Below, piece by piece: positions 41,028 to 48,633 of a stretch of DNA of 64,000 bases. The stretch is from Macrocystis pyrifera (taxonomy: Eukaryota; Sar; Phaeophyceae; Laminariales; Laminariaceae). The translations under genes were made by a program, and so were the position numbers. The first letter of the stretch is position 1. Every line of letters begins with the position of its first letter. The stretch is from contig JASSKH010000006.1 in the NCBI GenBank assembly GCA_031763025.1, positions 2,894,958 through 2,958,957 on the forward strand, read 5' to 3'. The notes beneath the pieces were generated by a model. The model had not been told where the DNA came from and did no database searches. It worked only from the letters and a program-made list of their open reading frames with translations.

Positions 41028-44000
41028 TGGCGAAAATCAACCCGGGCTCGAGTACCGAGACCACGCTCGCCGCGGCGCGGCGGCTGTTGGCTTTGCTTCC
41101 TTTGCTAGTTTCCAAAATCAGAAGCCACAACAGCAGATGTATCACATGCCACACCAGAGTACAGGTGGTGCCAGTGTGGTGCCTCAAGCCTACAAAGAAA
41201 AACAAAACTCGAGAAAATACGGCTATAAAAAAAAATATCCATAATAATTGGTCCAATCGAGACCAGTACGAACTCATGTTTACTTATGTTTTTTCAAGAG
41301 ATTTACTTGCCTCGCCAAAACGACACACTAACTTGTACATGGCGAATCTGGCAGTCACTTCCGGCAGCTGTCGATCACACCAGTACGATTCACAATGACT
41401 ATTGGCAGTCTCGAGATATCGATGATACCAAGAGATCGGTACGTATTAAGGGGAGAGGCGCCTCCCCCCTTTCTTTCATCTTCTGTCTTACGGCCTCACA
41501 AGGGCCGATTGACATCTTGTCGAGTGGAATCCATATATCACTCCTTTAATCAATATTTAGCCTCCCACACAAATACCGGTTTCTTGAATCCCCTGTTTTA
41601 TGGCCTGAGAACACCGATTTTGATTTTACCGAGCGGAATCGACATATCATCCCTGTAATTATATGTTGTCACATATACAGCAGTAGACTAAGTTTTTTTT
41701 AAGGTGGGGGAAATGTATCTCATAAACAACCAAAAATGAGAAAAAGTTATATACAATGTACAGATAATCGGAAATGCCAAAATGCATCTTGGGAACATCG
41801 CGGGGATCGGGTATTATGCACAGAGCAAGACAAACTCTCGGTGCCAGGTACATGCGCGAAAAAACGGGAACCCGCCGGGCAGCGGCTAACACGGCAGTGA
41901 AAAAAAGAAGCTGCCTTGAGCCCATAGCAATACACTACAGGACACGCACCCTTGTAGTGGCAAAGGCACTTGGTCGTCTTGAGAGGCGTTTTTCCGCCCT
42001 CGGCGCCCGACTTAAGCACCTTGTACTGCAGCCCAGACGCCGTCTCGACTACACCCTCCTTCAGCTTGTTGGCGGCCAAGAAGGCAATCCCTTCCTGCAA
42101 CCGCGGTAGGCACGAGGACACAGGGCGTACACGGGGAATGCAGCGGTGGGGCATGGGACAACAGGGCATGGGACAAACACCATACATACAAGACACAGGA
42201 GGTGGGAAAACAGAAGAAGAATCGAGTAATAGAGCGACATCGTGACATCGTGACGCCCCCGCACCAAGCACACCAGGAGTGTCACGTCGTACACATGACG
42301 TGATGTAATACACATGTATGTATATACATGAGGATTGTGTGAGGTTTTTCCGATCTTGACAGCGTACATAGTTTTTTTTAATTTTTTTTTTCAATTACAT
42401 AAAATGCGTTTACAGCAGTTCGTAGGCATTTACGCGAACGACCCGAGGGTAACTATCGAGCAGAAAAGGGTGGGACCAAATCGCGGAAATTCAAGAGTGG
42501 TTCCAGAATTTTGACAACTGTAGGAAAGAAAGAGCGGAAGGCCCCATCTTGCCCGTTAAGAAATACACCTGAAAGAACACTAAGAACACCATCTAGAGAA
42601 GAACCCAGGTGTAGGAGGACGAAGGTATATGGCAGGCACTTGATTCCTCTCTGTGCTTGCACGCCGTGTTGAGACACGGTAGAAGTAACGGCCCTCTCAT
42701 AAGAAAACGGATTCGACAACGGTAGCCTAGAAATAATAATAGTAATAACACTACTAAAACCTAACAAGACAGCATTATTGTCGTAGCCTCAAGCAGGCGC
42801 TCGCCGTGTATAGGAAATAGTAAGAAATCCACCCCTTTCCCGCTTCGCCAGACAAGGGAAGTTAGGCAAACTTATGACTGCAGGTTTCTTGCGCCGATAC
42901 TGTCTGTAAGAATCAAAACAGGGGTAGTCAAGGCATTTCCTCGGGTGCAGTCTCCAGTCCAAAGCCTTACTTCATTCCAATCCAAGGCTTCCACAAATTG
43001 TAGAGCGGAGGCGAAGCGATACGATATACCTCAGTGCACGAAAAGTGCGTCTATTATAGCTGTAGATCGCACAGCAGTCCATTCGCACTTTTCATCCGTC
43101 CGTCGAGATGAACCCCATTCCCCCCTCTGCCGCGTAGCCACTCTGTACGTACTCCGTGCGTGCCGACATAATATGTTCACATGAAACCATTATTTTTTAT
43201 GCACGTATGATATCTAATATGTTGTGTCGGCCGCACATAGTGCGAATGCATGGTATTACGTAGGCTATTAATGCATTACGGTGTGATATCTCTGTGTCGT
43301 ACTCTGTGACCACAGAGCTCGTATCTTTCTAGGGTGAAGAATCAGCACGGACACTGGGCTTGCTGGATGTCGACGAGTAGAAGAACGGTTTAATGTGAAG
43401 AACACACACACACACTATTGTACTATCTGGTCTACTGATACTAATTCATACCTGGTACAAGGTGGTGGCATCGTAGTCGTTTCCGCTATAATAACTACCA
43501 TTGTGCATTTTATTACCGGTAGAAATTACTTCCCCTGGAGCGATATCCCACGTATACCTCTCACGTCGTGCAAGTCAGTGTGGCAGAGTATCACACTAAC
43601 ATCGAGGCAGAATCGCGTTGTATATATTGACACAAAATCATCGCCGAACACTTGTCGACCAGGCGAGAGCACGACGCCGGAAGCTATATACCTGGTATAC
43701 CGCAAAACCACAAGATGGGATGAACTTCCGGGCCTTTTTTCTCCACATCGCGCCTTGAACCTTCTAAAACTGCACTAGTACTATTACGGGGGAACCTAGT
43801 AAATAGGACCGACTATTGTTGGTAAAAATAGATAAAATAGATAGGTTTCTTATGTAACGTAGGTCCTATTTACCATGGTCCCCCGTGATAGGTACCGTTT
43901 GGGGGACGAACCACTAAAAATGATCCCACTCTGTCTCTGAATATAATCAACGTTTGCATGATAATTTTCAATCAAAACGATCCTACAGTTTAGGGACAGA

Positions 44001-44707
44001 ATGACGAGTAGTTTCTCCCCAAAACGGGACGGCAGTCCCAAACGGGTTAAGGGAGGTAAACACCACGAGAATGGTGGGTTTGGAAATACCTCGACAACGA
44101 GCTTTTCCATAGACGCCTCGCTCGGCGTGCAAACTCTCCCCGTTCTCGAGGACATTAGCTTGGAAAAACGTCAGACGGGTGGGTGTGTTGTTACCTTGTC
44201 GGGACGTGATACGGCGGTGCCTGGTGCCAAGGTACAAGGTACTCGGTGCAAGATGGCGCGAAGGTCAGGTCAGGGCACGGGAAATCCTACTGCTGCTGTC
44301 GCACAGTCGCCATGTCCGTCGATGGTTCCTGAACATGAACAGAATAGGTACATAGATACTACCTGGTACGAACACATTACGGGATTGAGCAACCACCAAG
44401 CACATGTCCTCACCACTCTCCTTGGTGTCGGGGTTCCGGGTTTTACCCTACCGTACATGAAACACTCGGTAGCATGCTGCCAATCCCTTTGGAACTTCAC
44501 GCATGTTTTCGGGTACGAAGTACAGCAGTACGTACACGTAATTACTAGAGCAGCGACTCGGCAACACTTCATGGCCAACAACTAATCGATAGGTGTCGTG
44601 AGCAGACTATTAATAAGTAACCACGGTCGGAAAGTCGGCTGGCGAAGCCAGGTGATGGTCAGTCGACTTGCCGACTCAAGTCAGGCGATCGAAGCGAGCC
44701 AGACCAG

Positions 44708-44778
<71 letters not shown>

Positions 44779-45018
44779 TAGGAGAGATGTACTCGATCTC
44801 ATGCATGGCCGTAGTCGTATGACCATAGACCCTCGCATCCCTACAATGCCAGGACGGAGCATGTCGGGTTTTCACCGACCAGGCAGACATTGCTTGCACC
44901 AAGCGCGAAGCGCCGTGAGATGTCCGGCGAGTCGCATGAAGGGTGAGCTGCATCCTACTAAGAACCGCTTGTGAGGCGGACTTGCATATGGATGACAGCT
45001 TCAATGAGTTAATTTAAG

Positions 45019-45102
<84 letters not shown>

Positions 45103-47362
45103 GCGCCCATACATGAAAAATGTACCCGATACGTCGGCACCTCCGGGAAACGACTATTAATACCACGGCAGGCAGTAGTCCAACTAAAACCGAGTAATAG
45201 TTAGTGACTGACACCGCAAGTCGTGACGACTCCCAGCTCTACTAATTACAGCATTCTAGTAGTATGGGATCATACTTGCAGTGATGGTACTGGTGCACTC
45301 GCCCATGTACGTGGCATTTCGTGGGCAGGTTTACAGTATTATAGGTTGTTCCATCAGTAAACCCTTCTCTTCTTGCCCTGCTTGCTGTTCACCAACTGAT
45401 ATGATACGGCGGTGTGTAGCTGTCTGATTATTACAGTCGTCGTTATCATCGTCGTTGTCGTGTTTTTTTTTTTTTTTTTTCACCTACTGCTTGTAACGAC
45501 GAAAGCCCGGTAATGGGGAATGCTACCCTCAAGTAACCCTCTTGAGGGACTGCAGAGCCGTTCTGGGGATACATTACTTGAAATTAAAGCCAATTTCTTG
45601 TTTCTGTGCAGACAGGAGTGACAGGAGTGAGGTGCAGTAAGTACTCAATGTGTTAAAAAGGTATACATTCGAATTTGGCCCCAAATAGCAAAAGCTGTGT
45701 GCCGCGCGCTTTTATCCAACTGGACAAAACAAGACGACGACACCCAGCAACATGATACTACTTTTCATTTTATTATTTCGGGGGGCCATAGTAAACAGGA
45801 CCAAATATTGTTAGTAAAAATAGGGAAATTTATAGGTTTTTGTGATTACCGTAGGTCCTATTTACTATGGTCCCCGAAATAATAGTACGATATCTACAGT
45901 CTACAGGAGTGTAGCACGCAGGCAACACCCCCCCCCCCCCCCCTCCGGTGATTTATCGAGCTGGTTTCCTCCAGCGCGGCAAGGGTGCAAACGATGAGAG
46001 GTGCGTCTATGGAGAGACAACATAAAACATACATATCTGGCGTTTATACGCGTGTACCCCCCTTGTTTTGGAGATAATCGAGTGGGAAATTCGTCCTGCA
46101 TAGGTATCAAGGGCTGTGCTATCTTGGGTGTTGCCAGGATATTCTACGGTACCAGGAGCACGTACTGCTTGTACGTACGCACTCCTATGGTACTGCCTGC
46201 TGCGGACACATGTTGTCATGTTTTTTCGTACCCAGTACGTTTGGCGTTGTTGCGTTTGAGCCCCGTCTTCCTCTTGCACGTGGCGCTCAACACCGGTATG
46301 TTACGTCTTTCCACGGGACTTGAATCTCTCGTGTCATGGAGTGCTGCATGCAGTTGGGTTGAGTTATTAACCCTCTTTAGTACCGCAGTCCCGTTTTGGG
46401 GACAAATCACTTGAGATTAGACTGGTTTGTCTCCAAATCGGGACTGCGGTACTAAAGGGGCACATGAAAACAACACAAAACAGCAATACTGCTTGTACCA
46501 CGTACAACAGCAGTCTGCCGTGTCTCAGGCAAAACTCAGCACTCTGCTCCTCTGCTGGCCGCCTGCTCTCGGCAGGAAAGACAAGACAAACACGAGGTCC
46601 AAACCAGGCAAACATGGGTGATGCCACTTGCGCGTGATATATATGGTAATGATAAGACACACGGCAGTACTCGTACTGCCGTAGCTCGTCTCATGCGAGC
46701 ATTATTAAAGGTAGGCGAAAAGCGAGGCCGTACATTTTGTAGTCCGTGCGAGTAACGTTGACCAAGACGGCACGAGGGCGAGAACTTTGTGCCCTCTGGT
46801 ACATACGTACATACGAACAGCAGTGGAGTACGTAGCTCAAGCTCTTGTCATTGTACCAGCAATAATGTACCGCTCCTATCCCCTCTGTCCTATCGTACAG
46901 ACATAAGTGAGTGAAAACAATACGTACTGCTGTGTATTTATCTTGTGTGGTGTACGTAGCACAACGTTTTGAGAGAACATCGAATCCCAACTACAAAAGG
47001 AAAGTTGACAGAGTGTTGACGTGGAACTCTGGGGATGTTTTCGGATAGGGCCTCGGAGATCAACCAGCTGAACATATCGCCAGGCCTGTTCCACGGACTC
47101 GTGCCCTGTTTGCATGGGGATCGTCAAGCGCTGCACTCTCCATATGAGATCCTCGATTACAGCAAACGTACATACTAGGTCGTACCTGATATCATACTCG
47201 TACTTGGTACCCCACATCGTGAGAGAACAAACTTACACCAAAAAGTAGAGTACCAATACGAAGAGCATACCAATTCTAGACGACTCTTCTCACCGGAGTA
47301 GTGCCCGCGAATACCGACACCAGAAGTGCCAAAGCCAGGAACAGAGTCTTGAAGAGAGACAT
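25676..47362 (-). CDS. Secreted FKBP-type peptidyl-prolyl cis-trans isomerase
   Basis: FKBPs rotate X-Pro peptide bonds during protein folding. Five exons join without frame loss: 47362-47294, 42094-41950, 32624-32551, 31502-31430 and 25794-25676, giving about 159 residues. Residues 1-20 or so are a signal peptide. A short FKBP_N-like piece (EGIAFLAANKLKEGVVET) precedes the PPIase domain. The domain keeps SGLQYKVLKSG, HYKG, EEFDSSFKRGKP, VIRGWTEAMQLM, ELAYGDGG and LVFELELIEV. The FKBP12 positions Y26, F36, D37, R42, F46, V55, I56, W59, Y82 and F99 appear present, so it should be active. The C-terminus AAQATAEL is not a standard KDEL signal. Introns of 5.2, 9.3, 1.0 and 5.6 kb are full of repeats. 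Assigning exon 1 to this gene is inference from phase, strand and the common secretory FKBP layout. Confidence 0.9.
26884..27108. mobile_element. Family B remnant and compound family A MITE
   Basis: 26884-26952 is a family B foldback. 26958-27068 is a family A copy (TTACGGGGGACCATAGTAAA to CTAGGGTCCCCCCGTAA). It is followed by an extra right end (TTTTTGGTCCTACTTACTAT to CCCCGTATA) reaching 27108, as if a second copy was truncated into it. In FKBP intron 4. Confidence 0.7.
27177..27203. repeat. (AC)n microsatellite
   Basis: About 13 AC units in FKBP intron 4. Confidence 0.9.
27312..27390. mobile_element. Family B MITE-like element
   Basis: Ends TCTCTACTTTCAAGGGCCGT and CTCATATTTCGGCGCAAAGT-GGGATAAG, a diverged family B foldback in FKBP intron 4. 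Confidence 0.5.
27565..28088. repeat. Minisatellite, about 70-85-bp unit
   Basis: Six or so units of CAACGAAAAATGGCGGCTCT-GGAAATATCTCGTCAAG-ATATTTCCATA-GACGCATCGCACACG type. A related single unit lies at 44045-44140, where it follows a MITE cluster. In FKBP intron 4. Confidence 0.85.
28096..28204. mobile_element. Family A MITE
   Basis: Ends TATTACGAGGGACCATAGTA and TACTACTGGTCCCCCGTGGTA. A TACCTGGTA begins 5 bp later (28209-28217) and a G run of 19 follows at 28237-28255. Confidence 0.8.
28321..28440 (-). repeat. Dispersed repeat H, copy 1
   Basis: Its reverse complement (CTAGTAATTTGGTGTCAGTC, GGCATGTCAAGGCAAAGTTG, GAGGGGTGAAAAATGCCG) matches 36250-36325 on the plus strand. No function known. 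Confidence 0.6.
28441..29150. other. FKBP intron sequence, nothing recognised
   Basis: No exon found. The segment 28845-28905 (GGAAGTGTGGTGAGCTTAAG) is the inverted relative of a piece at 5905-5940. Confidence 0.4.
29151..29595. repeat. Minisatellite, about 60-bp unit
   Basis: Seven or eight degenerate units with GAACATCAAACGTAGCTTA and CCCCGCTCGGACTCTGATA-like words. In FKBP intron 4. Confidence 0.85.
29646..29754. mobile_element. Family A MITE
   Basis: Ends TATTACGGGGGGCCATAGTA and TACTATGGTCCCCCGTAATA, close to the family consensus. Confidence 0.85.
29755..31204. other. FKBP intron sequence, no exon found
   Basis: About 1.4 kb without a recognised repeat or exon. Frames on the minus strand do not continue the FKBP reading and are not needed for it. 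Confidence 0.45.
31205..31290. repeat. 15-bp minisatellite (CTACTGGTACACC)
   Basis: Five to six units of CTACTGGTACACC/CTACTGGTGCCT. In FKBP intron 4, about 140 bp from exon 4. Confidence 0.85.
31430..31502 (-). CDS. FKBP exon 4
   Basis: VIRGWTEAMQLMKEGDHWEL-VIPS plus one base. The acceptor is GCCAACAG|GTG and the donor CTCCG|GTGAGAC in phase 1. It holds the V-I-x-GW signature with the pocket Trp. Confidence 0.94.
32279..32400. repeat. 23-bp minisatellite (CACCCCGGGTGATAAGGT)
   Basis: Six units of CACCCCGGGTGATAAGGTAA-AC. CACCCCGGGTG is palindromic, so each unit can form a hairpin. In FKBP intron 3. Confidence 0.9.
32551..32624 (-). CDS. FKBP exon 3
   Basis: The first two bases complete Gly, followed by TTITGEEFDSSFKRGKPTAF-APNQ. 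The acceptor is GAGTCCAG|GC and the donor AACCAG|GTGCGC in phase 0. It carries the catalytic-pocket F-D pair and the Arg of the KRG motif. Confidence 0.93.
32744..32778. repeat. (CAG)n microsatellite
   Basis: About 11-12 CAG units in FKBP intron 2, 120 bp upstream of exon 3 in gene orientation. Confidence 0.9.
33550..33641 (-). repeat. 35-G homopolymer with family D short variant
   Basis: Minus strand: the short variant body (GGGATGCGTGATCGATGGTC-AAATGACTTAAGGCGAGCA) runs into AAATGAGAACCCC and then a C run of 35. It is the same layout as the variants at 2199-2287 and 60633-60695. Confidence 0.7.
33878..34062 (-). mobile_element. tRNA-derived SINE, 5'-truncated copy
   Basis: Minus strand: matches the 3' half of the SINE at 55486-55843 (GGGTTCAGCAATCCC on the plus strand there, GGGTTCAGCATTCCC here; ACAAGCCGTGGTCACAGGT; CTCGTAGGAGGTTTTA). 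The tRNA-like head is missing. The truncation point coincides with a CTATTAATAG palindrome. Confidence 0.75.
34585..34790. repeat. Fragments of the foldback (R) family
   Basis: 34590-34630 matches the TTCTTCACATTAAACCGTTC block, and 34744-34790 matches GGCAGACAGGGTAGCAAGGT of the foldback at 35.1-36.1 kb. GAAAACCCGACCAAGGGAAT between them matches, inverted, the minisatellite at 39446-39575. Confidence 0.6.
34857..34892. repeat. T homopolymer
   Basis: About 33 T in a row, followed by AT-rich sequence. In FKBP intron 2. Confidence 0.85.
35088..36132. mobile_element. Foldback element with arms of about 500 bp
   Basis: The left arm (35088-35575) and right arm (about 35595-36132) are inverted copies. 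GGCAGACAGGTAGCAAGGTA pairs with the reverse of ACCTTGCTACCCTGTCTGCC, and CGTACCATAAACTGCTGCCG pairs with CGGCAGCAGTTTGTGGTACG. The centre is near 35585. Half-copies occur at 36985-37650 and 38640-39400. No transposase seen. Confidence 0.85.
36203..36330 (+). repeat. Dispersed repeat H, copy 2
   Basis: TTAGTAATTTGGGGTCAGTC, then GGCATGTCAAGGCAAAGTTG, matches the reverse complement of 28321-28440. The 137-residue frame covering it (36108-36521) has no family match. Confidence 0.6.
36985..37650. repeat. R family half-element
   Basis: A GT microsatellite (36978-37000), then TTCTTCACATTAAACCGTTC, GACATCCAGCAAGCCCAGTG and GTGGTCACAGACTACGACAC. This is nearly identical to 61388-61598 and, inverted, to 43228-43405. 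The end, GGCGGTACGAGTAGCA and GGTGCCTTGCTACCC, matches the foldback terminus. Confidence 0.75.
37831..37938. mobile_element. Family A MITE
   Basis: Ends ATTACGAGGGTCCACAGTTA and ACTATGGTCCCCCGTAATA. In FKBP intron 2. Confidence 0.8.
38281..38340. repeat. (CAG)20 microsatellite
   Basis: Sixty bases of pure CAG, flanked by more CAG-rich sequence to about 38380. In FKBP intron 2. Poly-Ala, poly-Cys and poly-Leu frames are artefacts. Confidence 0.95.
38640..39400. repeat. R family half-element
   Basis: AGAGAGATGCAAGCTCTGTG-GTCGCA, the ATGGCACAACATACG block, GGGGATGTGGCAGAC, GCAGCAGTTTTGTGGTACGA and finally GGTGCCTTGCTACCCTGTCT follow the order of the right arm of the foldback at 35.6-36.1 kb, with extra sequence inserted. 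Confidence 0.65.
39446..39575. repeat. 51-bp minisatellite
   Basis: Three units of TTCCCTTGGTCGGGTTTTCT-TCCACTCCTCCTGTTGCC. A single inverted relative lies at 34655-34690. Confidence 0.85.
39590..40320. other. GC-rich unassigned block in FKBP intron
   Basis: GC-rich with open frames on both strands: plus to 39988, minus 39622-39969 with TWRRFIFEYLEEFRVEGWTE. They do not fit the FKBP gene and I recognise no family. It could be a decayed transposon or a nested gene piece. Confidence 0.3.
40969..41244 (+). CDS. Uncertain ORF with poly-Ser from (AGC)n
   Basis: Starts MASPSYGSD, runs through a (AGC)9-10 tract (40996-41025) as poly-Ser, then NGENQPGLEYRDHARRGAAA and polar sequence with PQQQMYHMPHQS. 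No family recognised. It lies on the opposite strand inside FKBP intron 2. It could equally be a chance frame over a microsatellite. Confidence 0.15.
41950..42094 (-). CDS. FKBP exon 2
   Basis: Forty-eight codons plus one base, EGIAFLAANKLKEGVVET-ASGLQYKVLKSG to TTKCLCHYK. The acceptor is CGCGGTTGCAG|GAA and the donor AAGG|GTGCGT in phase 1. Confidence 0.93.
43228..43405 (-). repeat. R family segment, inverted copy
   Basis: The reverse complement matches 36999-37190 and 61388-61590 (TTCTTCACATTAAACCGTTC, CATCCAGCAAGCCCAGTGTC). In FKBP intron 1. Together the three copies allow small indels to be polarised. Confidence 0.8.
43783..43890. mobile_element. Family A MITE
   Basis: Ends ATTACGGGGGAACCTAGTAA and CATGGTCCCCCGTGATA. 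It abuts the family C/B nest that follows. Confidence 0.8.
43891..44050. mobile_element. Family C element interrupted by family B
   Basis: The left C arm (ACCGTTTGGGGGACGAACCA) and right C arm (TCTCCCCAAAACGGGACGGC) flank a family B foldback at about 43925-44012 (CCCACTCTGTCTCTGAATAT to TTTAGGGACAGAATG). With the family A copy next door this is a three-element cluster. Confidence 0.75.
44710..45101 (-). repeat. Family D long copy between 63-G and 81-G runs
   Basis: Minus strand: an 81-base C run (45021-45101), then the full body from TTAAATTAACTCATTGAAGC to GAGTACATCTCTCCTATCGA, then a 63-base C run (44710-44772). It is about 95% like 296-573 by eye. Two C tails suggest insertion of one copy at the C tail of another. 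Confidence 0.82.
45534..45600. mobile_element. Family C half-element
   Basis: Left arm only: CCCTCTTGAGGGACTGCAGA-GCCGTTCTGGGGATACATTA. The right arm is missing. Confidence 0.5.
45774..45943. mobile_element. Family A MITE followed by 16-C run
   Basis: 45774-45885 has ends TATTTCGGGGGGCCATAGTA and TACTATGGTCCCCGAAATAA, with matched changes in both ends (CGAAATA instead of CGTAATA). A C run lies at 45928-45943. Confidence 0.8.
46371..46460. mobile_element. Family C MITE, intact
   Basis: A near-perfect hairpin: CCCTCTTTAGTACCGCAGTC and GACTGCGGTACTAAAGGGG, with arms CCCGTTTTGGGGACAAATCA and TGGTTTGTCTCCAAATCGGG. In FKBP intron 1. Confidence 0.85.
46461..47293. other. FKBP intron 1, 5' part, no further exon supported
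   Basis: A minus-strand open frame at 46876-47217 contains DLIWRVQRLTIPMQTGHESV and could look exon-like, but it lacks clear borders in phase and is not needed to join exons 1 and 2. No other feature seen. Confidence 0.4.
47294..47362 (-). CDS. FKBP exon 1, signal peptide
   Basis: Twenty-three codons, MSLFKTLFLALALLVSVFAG then TTP. It has a positively charged start, a hydrophobic core and an A-x-A-like cleavage zone near VFA-G. The donor is ACTCCG|GTGAGAAG in phase 0, which matches the phase 0 start of the FKBP_N exon 5.2 kb away. A small intervening exon cannot be excluded. Confidence 0.72.
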
Positions 47363-48260
47363 GTTTGAATACTAGTGGCAGAGGTCAGCACTCGCAGCAA
47401 GATCAATGCTATCGGAGATCGGAGGAATGGCAGCAGACAGATGAGTCTGGAGAGGGGAAAAAAAGGTTGATTCCCCTTCTCTGGTACGCCATAATATCTA
47501 CAGAAACACTTCCGGGGATTATTTTGTTGACCTCCCCATTTGATTGCGTTTTTCTTTAGCGACGGACCACTTGGTATACCTACACATCGTCGAAGGTGGA
47601 TCTCCAACCAGGTGGACAAGTAGTTCCCGGATTATAGCAGCCCTGTACCAACCTTGTGGCTGAGTGAGGAGTGACGGGGTACGGGCGCCGCGCGCGACGG
47701 AGGAGGGGAGCAAATCAAATATCCTGAAACACAAGCGCACTGCAACCAAGCTTTGAATCGCAGGAGCCTGGAGGGGTGAAGACGGATAGCACGGTCGAGG
47801 TTGACCCCACAAGATCCCCCTTGAGAGAGTCATGCGTTTCTTCCCGAGGTGAGAGGTCTCCCGAAGAGCTCCCCCCAAAGCGGTAGGGAGTTGGCCGCTT
47901 TTACAGAGAGCGCGCGGTCGTTCGAGAGATCACGAGAGCGCTCCTCTCTCGGTCAAATAGCAGGGCATTTTTTTTCCTTAATTTTTTTTTTCCCCTCGAA
48001 TCGGATCCGATATATGTTTTGCCCCTCCTACTTATCCAAACGCCGTTTGCCTTCCCCCCCGCCAGGAGCAATCAGCTCCCCATTCGCCAGCGATTGCAGC
48101 AACCGTCCGTCGCGCGCAAGCGGACCCTAGCCTTCCCCACTCGCCTTGTGTTCACCCCTTTCTTTTTTCCTCCTCACCGCCGCCTCAAACTAGCCTGCCT
48201 CCCGCCCCCCCCCTCCGGACGTGACCCCTATCATTCAAGGTCCGGAGACTCTCGCGGGAG
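47363..48260. promoter_or_regulatory. Shared upstream region of FKBP and gene X
   Basis: About 0.9 kb separates the FKBP start (minus) from the gene X start (plus), so promoters of both must lie here or further out. The stretch 47950-48260 is T/C-rich on the plus strand and probably 5' UTR or promoter of gene X. No TATA box or defined motif can be claimed, and the area holds no MITE. Confidence 0.45.
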
Positions 48261-48633
48261 ATGGTCCGCCGCCAGGAGAAACAACCCAGCGGCATCTCCA
48301 TCGTCGGCCGGAGCAGGGCCCGCGGATACTTTTCCCAACTCCCTTCCGTTAGCCCACAGGGGCAACAGTGCGACCCGGAGAACCAGTGGGAGGACGAAGA
48401 CGTGGCAGCGGCAGTGCCCAGCCTTCCGGTTCCTGTGGACATAGTGGGTTGCGCCGCTGCTGTCTCTGCTGGGGGTTGTGGTGGCGCGGGCGCAAGGGCT
48501 GGTTCCCCTTCTGTCCCGGACCGGGGTAGTCATTATCACGAGGCGAGGGGGGTTCCAGGAGGATTCGCAGGAGTAGCAGGAGGAGGAGGAGGAGGAGCGA
48601 ATTGCTTTGCTACTACCAACAGACGGTTGCCTG
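48261..48633 (+). CDS. Gene X, first coding exon (unknown protein)
   Basis: Starts MVRRQEKQPSGISIVGRSRA and continues RGYFSQLPSVSPQGQQ, an acidic patch (ENQWEDEDVAAAVPS), then Gly/Ala-rich low-complexity sequence and a GGA repeat (poly-Gly), ending CFATTNRRLP. Codon use is GC-rich and steady, unlike the surroundings. A strong donor, TTGCCTG|GTGAGTTCG, closes the exon in phase 1 after 48633. The ORF continues past it into AT-rich sequence that is not coding-like. No family is recognised. It looks like the disordered N-terminus of a larger nuclear or signalling protein, but that is a guess. Later exons were not identified with confidence. Confidence 0.55.

Noticed and set aside
46876..47217. 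An extra FKBP exon (frame with DLIWRVQRLTIPMQTGHESV)
   Set aside because: Exons 1 and 2 already join in phase 0, the frame has no clean phase-compatible borders, and the peptide does not resemble FKBP_N sequence.
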